Assembly: GCF_003112535.1 (NCBI RefSeq) | Contig: NZ_BEWA01000013.1 | Location: 186,001 to 250,000 of the forward strand | Direction of reading: 5' to 3' | DNA from: Streptomyces rishiriensis | GTDB lineage: Bacteria > Actinomycetota > Actinomycetes > Streptomycetales > Streptomycetaceae | Length of the DNA stretch: 64,000 bases | Part shown: positions 1 through 7,593 of the stretch, piece by piece | Numbering within the stretch: position 1 is the stretch's first letter | Layout of the letters: each line of letters opens with the position of its first letter | Notes under the pieces: model-generated | Told to the model about the DNA's origin: nothing | The model's input: the letters and a program-made list of their open reading frames with translations, nothing else | The model's database searches: none | Position numbers and translations under genes: made by a program

Positions 1-319
1 GCAGCTCGACCTCGCACCGCTCGATCGTCCAGTCGGCCAGCAGCTCGGTGCGTTCCAGCAGCTCGTCCACGAGCACCTGCACCGAGTCCTCCGCGAACTC
101 CAGCGCCGGAGCGTCCACGACGACCTTCAGAAGGGCCCCGCCGGGGTGGACGGACACGATCGTGTCGAGGAGGTCGACCTTCACGCCGTCGGGCCCCTCG
201 ACGGCCCGGACGGAGTCGAAGCCGTCCTCGATGAGCGCCACGGCGCCGGCCCGTTGAAGCGGATCCATCTCCGGAGTGCCCTCCGGGATGCAGGTGTCCA
301 CGGTCACTACGTACGTCAC
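1..319 (-). CDS. Conserved hypothetical protein, 3' end cut by window
   Basis: Reading the minus strand from a GTG at 319 gives an uninterrupted 106-residue frame that runs off the left edge, beginning MTYVVTVDTCIPEGTPEMDP. It is acidic and codon use is typical for the window (G or C at nearly every third position). No catalytic motif or membrane segment is visible in the part present. A second GTG at 307 is an alternative start. The gene is divergent from the Tudor-domain gene at 631, with about 310 bases between them. I do not recognise the family; function unknown. Confidence 0.6.
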   Translation of the reverse strand, partial: MTYVVTVDTCIPEGTPEMDPLQRAGAVALIEDGFDSVRAVEGPDGVKVDLLDTIVSVHPGGALLKVVVDAPALEFAEDSVQVLVDELLERTELLADWTIERCEVEL

Positions 320-630
320 GTGACCGAGCCTGTCAGGAGAGGGGCTCCCCGCGCGAGGGAGCGGTTCGGTCGGCGAAGTGAAATCCGGTCTGCGCGGTCC
401 GGCCGGCCGGACATCACGCCACAAGTGTGCCGGATGCAGAAAATCAGTCGAAGTAAACAAGGCGTCAAACAGTCGCGGCCTCCGCCGCTCCCCCGGCGCC
501 AAAACCCCAGGTCAGTAGCGCGCGGTCGCGCATTCTCCGCCGTGCGGCGGTGGGTGTCGGCGCGGTGCGTGCCGAAGAGCGCACGCGGACGGCTGCCTCG
601 AACCGACCACCTCAGGCCATACTGGAGGCA

Positions 631-852
631 ATGACGAAGCCAGCTGCACAGAAGCGCTACTTGCCTACCAGCCCCTTCAAGGCTCCGGTCGCCCCACCGC
701 CCAAGCATTTCGCCGTGGGCGACCAGGTCACGCACGACATGTACGGCCTCGGCCGCGTGATCGGCATCGAGGACGGCATCGCGGCGCTCGTGGATTTCGG
801 GTCGGCCCAACTGCGGATCTTGAGTCCGTACGCCAAAATGAGCAAGCTGTAG
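631..852 (+). CDS. Small Tudor-like protein resembling the UvrD/PcrA C-terminal RNA-polymerase-binding domain
   Basis: This 73-residue protein consists of a Pro-rich N-terminal arm (1-25) and one compact domain with FAVGDQVTHDMYGLGRVIGI, VDFGS and LSPYAKMSKL. That order (GD.V.H...GLG.V, then VDFG, then a terminal PYAKLxKL-like tail) matches the Tudor fold at the end of actinobacterial UvrD1/PcrA helicases and the RNA-polymerase-interaction domain of CarD/CdnL; this is family knowledge, not a search result. A role in binding RNA polymerase is inferred. ATG 631 is chosen because the domain starts soon after, although GGAGG (624-628) is only 2 bases away, unusually close. An in-frame GTG at 550 is an alternative start. 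Confidence 0.75.
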   Translation: MTKPAAQKRYLPTSPFKAPVAPPPKHFAVGDQVTHDMYGLGRVIGIEDGIAALVDFGSAQLRILSPYAKMSKL

Positions 853-918
853 TACCGCTGTGCCCGGTCACGGCACGCCAGGCCCCTGAGTGGGCCTGTA
901 TCGAAGGGGAGACCTCTC

Positions 919-1113
919 ATAGACCTGACCTCGCTGTTCTCCGCCCCGGAGGGGGCCCTCTCGCACTCCGCCGCGGCCTCGCCGCCTCCGGTGACGAACC
1001 CGTTCCAAGCTCCGGACTTCGGGGATGACGAGACTTTCGCGGCCTCCTTCGGTGCCGAGGACGCGGACCCGTCCGGCTCGAGTGCGAGCACGGCCCGCCG
1101 CAGGGCGAGCTAG
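919..1113 (+). CDS. Candidate 64-residue protein with a non-canonical ATA start
   Basis: Directly downstream of, and in the same frame as, the TAG of the Tudor gene there is an open frame ending TAG 1111-1113 that reads like protein: IDLTSLFSAPEGALSHSAAA, then an acidic tail with DFGDDETF and AEDADPS and a basic RRRAS end. A good ribosome binding site, GGGGAG at 907-912, sits 6 bases before an ATA codon (919). No ATG, GTG or TTG is placed correctly; the first in-frame GTG is near 991 and would remove a third of the product. Initiation at ATA, or readthrough from the upstream gene, is inference. The unusual start lowers confidence. Confidence 0.4.
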   Translation: MDLTSLFSAPEGALSHSAAASPPPVTNPFQAPDFGDDETFAASFGAEDADPSGSSASTARRRAS

Positions 1114-1763
1114 TCCGGACCGCTACGTTCACGGCCGTTCAGGCGGGATGCCGAGCAGACCGCCTCCTGGGCCGTCCGGCCATGAACGCAGTACGACTCC
1201 GGTGAGGCGCCGCCGGCCACGGCGGTCGCCCCCAGCCGGAAGCCCACCCGCCCCCGCGGCCCGTTCACTCCGTGGACGGTGAACCGGCGGCAGGCCTTCC
1301 CATGCTCCGAGGTCGTCGCACTCCTCGAGCGTCCTCGGATGCGCCGAGCGTCCTCGGATGCGCCGAGCGTCTTCTTCGCGCTCCGGGCAGATCTACGTGC
1401 GGCTGCTCCGCCCTGTGCGGCGGCTCCACGTCGCCTTGCAGATCCTCGCTGTGCGGCGGCTCCACGCTGTGCCGGGACTCCGCGCTGTGCCGGGACTCCA
1501 CGGCCGTGCTGCGGCACTGCACCGACATGTCAGGACCCTTCCCGCCCGTGCCGGCCCGTTCAGCCGATCGTCGGCACGGACGACGTCGGCCTGCCCGGCC
1601 GGTGAACGGGCAGACGGCCGAACCGGCCGCAGAGAGTGATCCCGATCACAACGGCAGAGCAGGTGAGAAGTCGACTCCCGCCGGACCAGCCGCCTTGTTA
1701 GCCTTGGCCATAGCCCGGTCGCTGGTGCATCCCCCGTCGCCAGCGACCGGGTCTTTCGCTGCC
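1114..1763. repeat. 650-bp gene-free stretch with short tandem repeats
   Basis: No convincing gene lies here; reading frames in both directions are Arg/Ala/Ser-rich shadows. The stretch contains two exact adjacent copies of a 19-bp unit (1329-1347 and 1348-1366). It also holds a family of 18-bp units beginning CTGTGC(G/C)GG: 1413-1430, then three contiguous copies at 1449-1466, 1467-1484 and 1485-1502. Because the period is a multiple of three, all frames stay open and give repetitive peptides, which explains the spurious long frames. Confidence 0.6.
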
Positions 1764-1982
1764 CTAGTGGAGACGGATGGCCTGTGACGGGCATCGTTCG
1801 GCCATGTCCCGCACCCGGGGGTCCCCGCCCGTCTCCTCGCGTCCCGGTATGACGGCTCCGAGTCCGTCCACCGCGGTGAAGACGGAGGGCACGCGGTGCG
1901 CGCACTCTCCGGAGCCGTAACACACCTCAGGGTCCACGGAGACTCTCATACGAGCTGCCTGCCCGCCGGACGGGTCACTCAA
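1764..1982 (-). CDS. Small ferredoxin, probably [3Fe-4S]
   Basis: A short electron carrier of the Streptomyces P450-associated ferredoxin type. Residues 13-28 contain RVSVDPEVCYGSGEC and the C-terminus has AERCPSQAIRLH. This gives three cysteines in the pattern C-x5-C...C-P, the usual ligand set of single-cluster [3Fe-4S] ferredoxins; the position where a fourth cysteine would sit in a 4Fe cluster is Gly. The TTG at 1982 follows GGGGAGG at good spacing and overlaps the stop of the upstream gene by 8 bases, suggesting translational coupling. The ATG at 1949 would give a 61-residue version with a weaker site. No P450 is adjacent (the nearest is at 34.9 kb), so the redox partner is unknown. Confidence 0.8.
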   Translation of the reverse strand: MSDPSGGQAARMRVSVDPEVCYGSGECAHRVPSVFTAVDGLGAVIPGREETGGDPRVRDMAERCPSQAIRLH

Positions 1983-2490
1983 CCGGCCTCCCCGCCAGGG
2001 CCATCCAGTGCGCGACCCGGCGCAGCGTGGTCTCGTCGACGCGGTCGACCAGCGTCCGCACGGCCGTCTCGTCGTCCGGGTCGAGGTCGTAGAGGCCCGC
2101 CTTGCTCAGGCCTGCCATGAGGACCTGGTGCCGGCGGTCCTCCAGGCGTTCCGCGTGCCTGGCGTGGCCGGGCCGCGCGGAGTCCTCGGCCGTCGGCGGG
2201 ACGGCGGGCTCCGGCGCGGGGACGTCGACGGCGTTCGCCGCGGCGAGGTCGAAGCGCTGCCACTCACCGGCGTCGGGACCCCACAGGGCGACCGTCACGT
2301 CGTCGCCCCTGGCGCGCTTGACCTGCGTCATCTCGCCGATCGCGTAGAGCACGGGCGTGCGGTCGGGGGATTCGGCGGCGCACCGCCAGGACGCGGACAG
2401 CGGGTCGTAGAACATCGCCGCCCAGCGGGGAGTCCCCGGCGGCTGCGGGCTGTGCGGGGGCCGGGTCGAACGGTCCGGGTCTGCCGCCAT
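1975..2490 (-). CDS. Hypothetical protein upstream of ferredoxin
   Basis: 171 residues from ATG 2490, which is preceded by AGGGGTGAG. The N-terminus is Pro-rich (PPHSPQPPGTPRW). The middle has an antiparallel-looking block (MFYDPLSASWRCA, TPVLYAIGEMTQVKRARGDD, VTVALWGPDAGEWQRFDL). The C-terminal 70 residues are helical with a VRTLVDRVDETTLRRVAHWM segment. No signal peptide or catalytic motif is visible. Its stop overlaps the ferredoxin start by 8 bases, so the two are probably one transcript. I do not recognise the family. An upstream in-frame start near 2538 would add 16 residues. Confidence 0.7.
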   Translation of the reverse strand: MAADPDRSTRPPHSPQPPGTPRWAAMFYDPLSASWRCAAESPDRTPVLYAIGEMTQVKRARGDDVTVALWGPDAGEWQRFDLAAANAVDVPAPEPAVPPTAEDSARPGHARHAERLEDRRHQVLMAGLSKAGLYDLDPDDETAVRTLVDRVDETTLRRVAHWMALAGRPVE

Positions 2491-2646
2491 GGCGCTCACC
2501 CCTTCTGCGTCGGCTCGAGTTCCGATGCGGCCGACCATAACTGACGCGTCGTCAGCTCACCAGCCATCAGGTGACCGGGGGGCGGGTTGCCAGGTGGGCG
2601 GGTTGCCGGGTGGGCGGTCGTCGTGGAGCCCCGCCGGGCCGTGCGC

Positions 2647-2782
2647 CCGAGAGGCCGACGGGCCGTCATGCCGAGAGGCCGACGGGCCGTCATGCCGAGA
2701 GGCCGACGGACCGTCATGCCGAGAGGCCGACGGACCGTCATGCCGAGAGGCCGACGGGCCGTCATGCCGAGAGGCCGACGGG
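2647..2782. repeat. 24-bp minisatellite, five full copies and one partial
   Basis: Head-to-tail 24-bp units begin at 2647, 2671, 2695, 2719 and 2743, and a sixth breaks off after about 16 bases at 2767. Each contains CCGAGAGGCCGACGG followed by RCCGTCATG; the only difference among full units is G or A at one position. There are no spacers between units, so this is not a CRISPR array. The whole gap 2491-2866 has no credible gene: the period of 24 keeps several frames open and yields peptides such as repeated PRGRRAVM. Left of the array are also short repeats of GGCGGGTTGCC type. Confidence 0.85.
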
Positions 2783-2866
2783 CGGGGAGGCCCCGGGGGG
2801 TGAACGGGTCGACCGGCCGACCAGTCAGGAGGCCGACCGGTTAACGAGGCGGCGAGGCAATGGAGT

Positions 2867-3262
2867 TCAGACGCCGCCGACGCTCTCGCGGGTGAGCGCC
2901 GCTTCCCGGTGGTCGTTGCATCGCGGGAGGGGAGCGTCGTCGGCGCCGGGATGTCTCTGGTGGGCCTGGAGAGCGGCGCTGACCAGCGTCATGAGCAGGT
3001 CGATGTCCGTCTCGCACTCCAGATGGACGGTGACCCACGACGAGCCGGGCAGCAGCCGGACGGCCGTGGAGTGTCTCAGGTCCTTCTCGAACCGGCGGAT
3101 CGCCCTGGCGGTGAGATGCAGGTCGACACTTCGGTCGGAGTGGAAGTGCACGATCTCGACAAGGCCGGAGCGCAACGCCCGGCCGGTGCCGCAACTGGGC
3201 CGGCCCTCCGCGAGGTCCGGCCAGATCGCCAGTCGTGTCATGGCACGCGAAGCCGCCGTCAT
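2867..3262 (-). CDS. DUF5519 (luciferase-domain) protein
   Basis: 131 residues. The core MTRLAIWPDLAEGRPSCGTG, EIVHFHSDRSVDLHLT, RAIRRFEKDL, GSSWVTVHLECETDIDLLMT and LVSAALQAHQRH matches the small actinobacterial family called luciferase-domain protein or DUF5519, which has no proven light-producing role. The conserved HFHSD and DLHLT strands and the C-terminal LVS..LQAH helix are all present, so it looks intact. ATG 3262 is used; ATG 3241 would start directly at the conserved block. The gene is isolated: the minisatellite lies downstream and the permease pair begins 113 bases upstream on the same strand. Function unknown. Confidence 0.75.
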   Translation of the reverse strand: MTAASRAMTRLAIWPDLAEGRPSCGTGRALRSGLVEIVHFHSDRSVDLHLTARAIRRFEKDLRHSTAVRLLPGSSWVTVHLECETDIDLLMTLVSAALQAHQRHPGADDAPLPRCNDHREAALTRESVGGV

Positions 3263-3375
3263 GGCCCCATCATGAGGCGCTCACCGCCCGGCCACCAGAG
3301 GTTGAGAAAGGCTTAACCCGGCTGATCGCGGGAGACGGGCACTCTCCGGCACCGATCGTGATCCACCCGGAACCC

Positions 3376-4143
3376 TCAGTTGTTCCACGACTCGTCGTAC
3401 GGATCCCCGGGCGTCGGCGCCGGCTTGGCCTGCGTGACCTGCAGGAAAGGGATCGGGCCGTCGTTGACCGGGTCGCGGGCGACGCGCGGGGTGTAGACGC
3501 CGGTGACGGTCAGCCAGGCGTCCGGTTGGAGCACCGGGGGAATGCGGCCGCTCAGACCGATCTTGACCGGCTGGGCGTCGGCGGCACAGCAGTTGAGCGC
3601 CATGCGGACCAGGTAGGGGGTGCCGTCGTGGCCCAGGGCCACGAAGCCGGTCAGCCGGACCTCCCGGCCGGCGAGGGTGCGGCCGTGGTCGTATACGGCC
3701 CGGCCCGCGTAGTCGACGACGCCGAGCGGGAGGGGGTCCGTGGCGGGCAGGGACGGATAGGCGAGGGGCTCCTGCAGGGCCGTGCCGGTGCGGGTCGCGC
3801 TGTACGAGCCCAGAGCGGGCGGGGCGACCAGGATCAGCGCCAGGAGGGGCAGGACCAGCAGCCAGGCGACCCGGGGTTCGGGGTGGGAGTGGGCGGCCGG
3901 CGCGGGGGCTTGATCGTCGGCCTGCGCCTGGACCTGGGGGACGGCTTGGTGGTGGTGCCGTTTCGTTCTGCGCCGCTCGTACCACCAGGTCGCCAGCGCC
4001 GTCACGATGAGAACCACGCCGGCCGCCAGCAGCAGCGGCTGCAGGCCCGCCTTGACGTAACGCAGGTACAGGTCGGTGGCGCCGGCGTGCAGCAGGGCCG
4101 CGCCGAGGAGGAAGAGGACGGCCGACTGGGACTGTCGGTTCAC
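3376..4143 (-). CDS. TIGR03943-family membrane protein, partner of YraQ-type permease
   Basis: 255 residues. Two N-terminal membrane segments (about 6-24 and 34-52), a His-rich loop (KRHHHQAV), a third hydrophobic segment (VAWLLVLPLLALILVAPPAL, about 92-111) and then a soluble domain with TGFVALGHDGTPYLVRMALN followed by CCAADAQPV. The CC pair and this organisation are typical of the TIGR03943/YcgQ family, always found beside YraQ-like permeases. The GTG start at 4143 overlaps the permease TGA by 4 bases (GTGA), so the two are translationally coupled. It is thought to form a metal-related or redox membrane complex with the permease; substrate unknown. Confidence 0.85.
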   Translation of the reverse strand: MNRQSQSAVLFLLGAALLHAGATDLYLRYVKAGLQPLLLAAGVVLIVTALATWWYERRRTKRHHHQAVPQVQAQADDQAPAPAAHSHPEPRVAWLLVLPLLALILVAPPALGSYSATRTGTALQEPLAYPSLPATDPLPLGVVDYAGRAVYDHGRTLAGREVRLTGFVALGHDGTPYLVRMALNCCAADAQPVKIGLSGRIPPVLQPDAWLTVTGVYTPRVARDPVNDGPIPFLQVTQAKPAPTPGDPYDESWNN

Positions 4144-5387
4144 AGCAGCACCCACCCTGTGAGCAGCGCCGACGCGATGGCCAGCGCGAAGGTCGCCGGG
4201 GCGAAGCGCAGCGCGAAGCCCCGGCCGAACGTGCCCGCCTGCATCGCGAACAACTTCAGGTCGATCATCGGGCCGACCACCAGGAAGGCGAGCCGGGCCG
4301 TGAGGGAGAACTGGGTCAGGGACGCGGCGACGAACGCGTCCGCCTCCGAACAGATGGAGAGGATCACCGCGAGGACGGCCAGCGTCAGGACGGCCACCGC
4401 CGGGTTGTCCGCCGCCGTGCGCAGCCAGCTCGCCGGGGCGACGGCCTTCAGCGTCGCCGCCGCCATCGCGCCCACGACCAGGAAGCCGCCCGCGTGCATC
4501 ACGTCGTGGCGGACGGAGTCCCAGAACGCGGCCCCCTTCGTCTCCCCCTCGTGCGGCGCGTGGGCCGGCAGCCGCAGCCAGTCCGTGCGGCCCAGCCGCT
4601 GCCACAGCCAGCCCATCGCGCACGCCGCGAGCAGACTGGCGGCGAACCGGGCCAGCACCATCTCGGGGTCGCGGGGGAAGGCCACGGCCGTCGCCGTCAG
4701 CACGATCGGGTTGATCGCCGGGGCGGAGAGCAGGAAGGCGAGGGCCGCGGCCGGGGTGACGCCCCGGCGGACCAGCGCACCGGCCACGGGGACCGACGCG
4801 CACTCGCAGCCGGGCAGCACCGCGCCCGCGAGCCCGGCGACCGGCACCGCGAGCGCGGGACGCGAGGGCAGCGCGCGGGCGAAGAAGGAGGGCGGCACGT
4901 AGACGGCGATGGCCGCCGACAGCAGCACCCCGAGAACCAGGAACGGCAGCGCCTGGACCACCACCGCCACGAACACCGTCATCCAGCTCTGCATCACCGG
5001 CGCGGACAGCGCGCGGCGGACCGGGCTCTGCAGCAGCACCATCAGGAGCAGCAGCATGGTCAGCACGAGCGGAGAGCTGAGACGTGCGGGCCGGTCGGAC
5101 GACGCGACCTCCCCCGCCGCTCCCTGCCCGCCCTGCGGGGCCTGCCCGCCCTGCGGGGCCTGTGGGGCTCCCAGGACCTGGCGGCCCGGTCGGCCCGGTC
5201 GGTCCTGTCGGTCCTGCTCGTCCGGCCCGGTGTGAGGGGCCTTGCGGTCCCCGTCGGCGTCCTGCCGGGCCGGGTGCGTGCCCTCCTCGTCGGGGGCCGC
5301 TTTGGCGTCGTCGGGGGCCGCTTTGGCGATGGCCACGGGTCGGGCACCTCCGGCTTCCGGGTTCTCCCTGTTGCCTGTTTCTCGCAT
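4140..5387 (-). CDS. YraQ/UPF0718-family permease
   Basis: 415 residues. The first about 100 residues are a Gln/Gly/Asp-rich cytoplasmic extension (DRKAPHTGPDEQDRQDRPGR and APQAPQGGQAPQGGQ repeats). Eight or so membrane helices follow. The family hallmark GCECASVPVAGALVRRG (GCxCxxVP) and the later SAPAINPIVL motif are both present, as is the ICSEADAFVAAS signature in the C-terminal half. ATG 5387 is preceded by AAGGGGAGGG, which favours it over an ATG 15 bases upstream and a longer frame from 5480. It forms an operon with the TIGR03943 protein. Divergent from the RCK protein at 5474 with only 86 bases between, so they share a promoter region. Confidence 0.85.
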   Translation of the reverse strand: MRETGNRENPEAGGARPVAIAKAAPDDAKAAPDEEGTHPARQDADGDRKAPHTGPDEQDRQDRPGRPGRQVLGAPQAPQGGQAPQGGQGAAGEVASSDRPARLSSPLVLTMLLLLMVLLQSPVRRALSAPVMQSWMTVFVAVVVQALPFLVLGVLLSAAIAVYVPPSFFARALPSRPALAVPVAGLAGAVLPGCECASVPVAGALVRRGVTPAAALAFLLSAPAINPIVLTATAVAFPRDPEMVLARFAASLLAACAMGWLWQRLGRTDWLRLPAHAPHEGETKGAAFWDSVRHDVMHAGGFLVVGAMAAATLKAVAPASWLRTAADNPAVAVLTLAVLAVILSICSEADAFVAASLTQFSLTARLAFLVVGPMIDLKLFAMQAGTFGRGFALRFAPATFALAIASALLTGWVLL

Positions 5388-5473
5388 TCCCTCCCCTTTC
5401 ATACGAGAGTTCCGCCCTGAGTGTTCACGTCCCTCGTGGAACCTCCCGTCCCGGTGAGGCAGTCTTCTCCCTC

Positions 5474-7417
5474 GTGGCAAGCGTTCCGAATCAGGGTCAG
5501 CCGCCGGGCGCCACCGGCGCGCACATGGTGGTGTGCGGCGACGACGGCCTGGCGCACCGGCTCGCCGCCGAACTGCGGGGCGTGTACGAGGAACAGGTCA
5601 CGCTCGTCGTGCCGCCCGCCGAGCGCATGGTCCGGCCGCCGGTCGTCGGGCGCGCACGGGCGGTGTCGGCGGCGCTGCTCGACCGGGTGGTCAGCGCGGC
5701 CGTCAACCGGGCGGCGGGCAACGGCACGCCGTCCACGGCCACGGGTGAACCCGTGGGCGGCCAGCGCACGTTGGAGGCCGTCGAGGCCACCGAGGCCGTG
5801 CTGGCCGAGGCGGGCGTGGAGCGGGCCGCCGCGCTGGCCCTCGTGTACGACGACGACGAGACCAACATCCGCGCCGCCCTCACCGCCCGGCGGCTCAATC
5901 CCCGGCTGCGACTGGTACTGCGGCTCTACAACCGGCGGCTGGGCCAGCACATCGAGGAACTGCTCGACCAGGCGGCCGCGTTGGCCACCGGCGACGGCCC
6001 GGACTCCCCGGACTTCCCGAACTCCCGCGGGGACGCCTCGACGACCGTCCTGTCCGACGCCGACACCGCCGCGCCCGCGCTCGCCGCGACCGCCGTGGTC
6101 GGCACCAGCAAGGTCGTCCAGACGGACGGGCTGCTGCTGCGCGCCGTCGAGCGGCCGCCGTCCGGGGCCGGGGAGACGGGCGAGCCGGGCCGCCCCACGC
6201 TCGCGCTGCTGTCCGCGACCGGCGGCGATCCGGCGTTCGCGGACGGTTCCGAGACCAGCGGCGAGCAGGGCCCGCTGCTGCTGCCGGACGCGGCGGCGGT
6301 GCGGGAGGCGGCCGCGTCGGGCCGGCGCGGGTCGGTCGTCCTGGAGCAGGTCGCGTACTCGGCCGGGCCGGCGCTGCCCGCCGGACGGGGCGTCGGGGTC
6401 ATGGCGCCGTTCGCCTCGCTGTTCTCGCGGCGGCTGAGGTGGTCGCTGGCCGGGCTGGTCGGGTGCGTGTTCGCGCTGGCGGTGGCGCTGTGGCTGGCGA
6501 CCGGGATCCATCCGCTGGGCGCGCTGTACCTGACGCTGCTGGACCTGTTCGCCATCAACGACCCGGCGGTCGGGGCCACCACCCAGCGACAGGTCCTGCA
6601 ACTCCTGTCCGGGCTGGTCGGGTTGCTGCTGCTGCCGGTGCTGCTGGCGGCGGTGCTGGAGGCGCTCGGGACGTTCCGCGGGGCGGGGGCGCTGCGCCGG
6701 CCGCCCCGGGGGCTCGGCGGGCATGTCGTGCTGCTCGGGCTGGGGAAGATCGGCACGCGGGTGCTGATCCGGCTGCGTGAGCTGAACATCCCGGTGGTGT
6801 GCGTCGAGGCGGGGCCCGAGGCGCGCGGGCTGGCGGTGGCGCGGCGGCTGCGGGCGCCGGTGGTGCTGGGGGACGTCACCCAGGAGGGGGTGCTGGAGGC
6901 CGCGAAGATCCACCGTGCGCACGCGTTGCTCGCGGTGACCAGCTCCGACACGACGAACCTGGAGGCCGCGCTGTACGCGCGCTCGCTGCGGCCCGATCTG
7001 CGGGTGGTGCTGCGGCTGTACGACGACGACTTCGCGACCGCCGTGTACCGGACCCTGCGGGCGGCGCATCCGCAGGCGCTGACCCGCAGCCGGAGCGTCT
7101 CGCACCTGTCGGCGCCGTCGTTCGCCGGGGCGATGATGGGCCGGCAGATCCTGGGCGCGATCCCGGTGGAGCGGCGGGTGCTGCTGTTCGCCGCGCTGGA
7201 GGTCGCGGGGTACGCGCAGTTGGAGGGGAAGACGATCGGGGAGGCGTTCCGGGCCGGCTACTGGCGGGTGCTGGCGCTGGACACCGGGCGGGAGCGGCAG
7301 GGTGGGCCGGGGCTGGTGTGGGATCTGCCGGACGGGTATGTCCTGGGGGGCTCGGACCGGGTGGTGCTGGCGGCTACCCGCCGGGGGCTGGCCGAGTTGC
7401 TGCGGCGCAGGCGGTAG
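5474..7417 (+). CDS. Large two-domain TrkA-N/RCK membrane protein (Castor/Pollux-like)
   Basis: 647 residues. A first nucleotide-binding TrkA-N domain spans about 15-190 (HMVVCGDDGLAHRLAAEL, LALVYDDDETNIRAALTAR). A region with hydrophobic segments follows (FASLFSRRLRWSLAGLVGCV and LLSGLVGLLLLPVLLAAVLE). A second, canonical RCK domain begins about 415 with HVVLLGLGKIGTRVLIRLRE, acidic VVCVEAG, VVLGDVTQ and LLAVTSSDTTNLEAAL. Such proteins gate or sense K+ or other cations; only two or three membrane spans are visible and there is no selectivity-filter motif, so it is more likely a regulator or unusual channel. GTG 5474 lacks a close Shine-Dalgarno; ATG 5525 at the domain edge is the alternative. 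Confidence 0.8.
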   Translation: MASVPNQGQPPGATGAHMVVCGDDGLAHRLAAELRGVYEEQVTLVVPPAERMVRPPVVGRARAVSAALLDRVVSAAVNRAAGNGTPSTATGEPVGGQRTLEAVEATEAVLAEAGVERAAALALVYDDDETNIRAALTARRLNPRLRLVLRLYNRRLGQHIEELLDQAAALATGDGPDSPDFPNSRGDASTTVLSDADTAAPALAATAVVGTSKVVQTDGLLLRAVERPPSGAGETGEPGRPTLALLSATGGDPAFADGSETSGEQGPLLLPDAAAVREAAASGRRGSVVLEQVAYSAGPALPAGRGVGVMAPFASLFSRRLRWSLAGLVGCVFALAVALWLATGIHPLGALYLTLLDLFAINDPAVGATTQRQVLQLLSGLVGLLLLPVLLAAVLEALGTFRGAGALRRPPRGLGGHVVLLGLGKIGTRVLIRLRELNIPVVCVEAGPEARGLAVARRLRAPVVLGDVTQEGVLEAAKIHRAHALLAVTSSDTTNLEAALYARSLRPDLRVVLRLYDDDFATAVYRTLRAAHPQALTRSRSVSHLSAPSFAGAMMGRQILGAIPVERRVLLFAALEVAGYAQLEGKTIGEAFRAGYWRVLALDTGRERQGGPGLVWDLPDGYVLGGSDRVVLAATRRGLAELLRRRR

Positions 7418-7593
7418 GGGCCGGGCCGCGCGCCCCCGGCCCGGCGGTTCCCTGGGCCCCGGCCTCTGTCCCCGACCCCGACCCCGACCCCAGCCCTGCC
7501 TCCTGAGCACCGTCCCCCGGGGCTCCGCCCCCGAACCCCCGCTCCCAGCAGCGGGGTCGGGAGCCGGGGGGCAGGGGGCAGGGGACAGGGGGT

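Noticed and set aside
1110..1528. Minus-strand repeat peptides (PAQRG and ESRHS units)
   Set aside because: Two overlapping frames both look repetitive only because the DNA has an 18-bp period; no ribosome binding site, signal peptide or conservation is visible.
2647..2782. Possible CRISPR array
   Set aside because: Units are contiguous with no spacers and no cas genes are present.
2571..3275. Plus-strand frame with repeated RHAERPT units across the minisatellite
   Set aside because: Produced by a 24-bp repeat in an open frame; it continues as antisense of the DUF5519 gene and has no ribosome binding site or domain.
7418..7593. G-quadruplex or small gene in the G-rich convergent gap
   Set aside because: CCCCGA and GGGGCAG repeats are present but no conserved frame or clear hairpin with T-run; nothing decisive.
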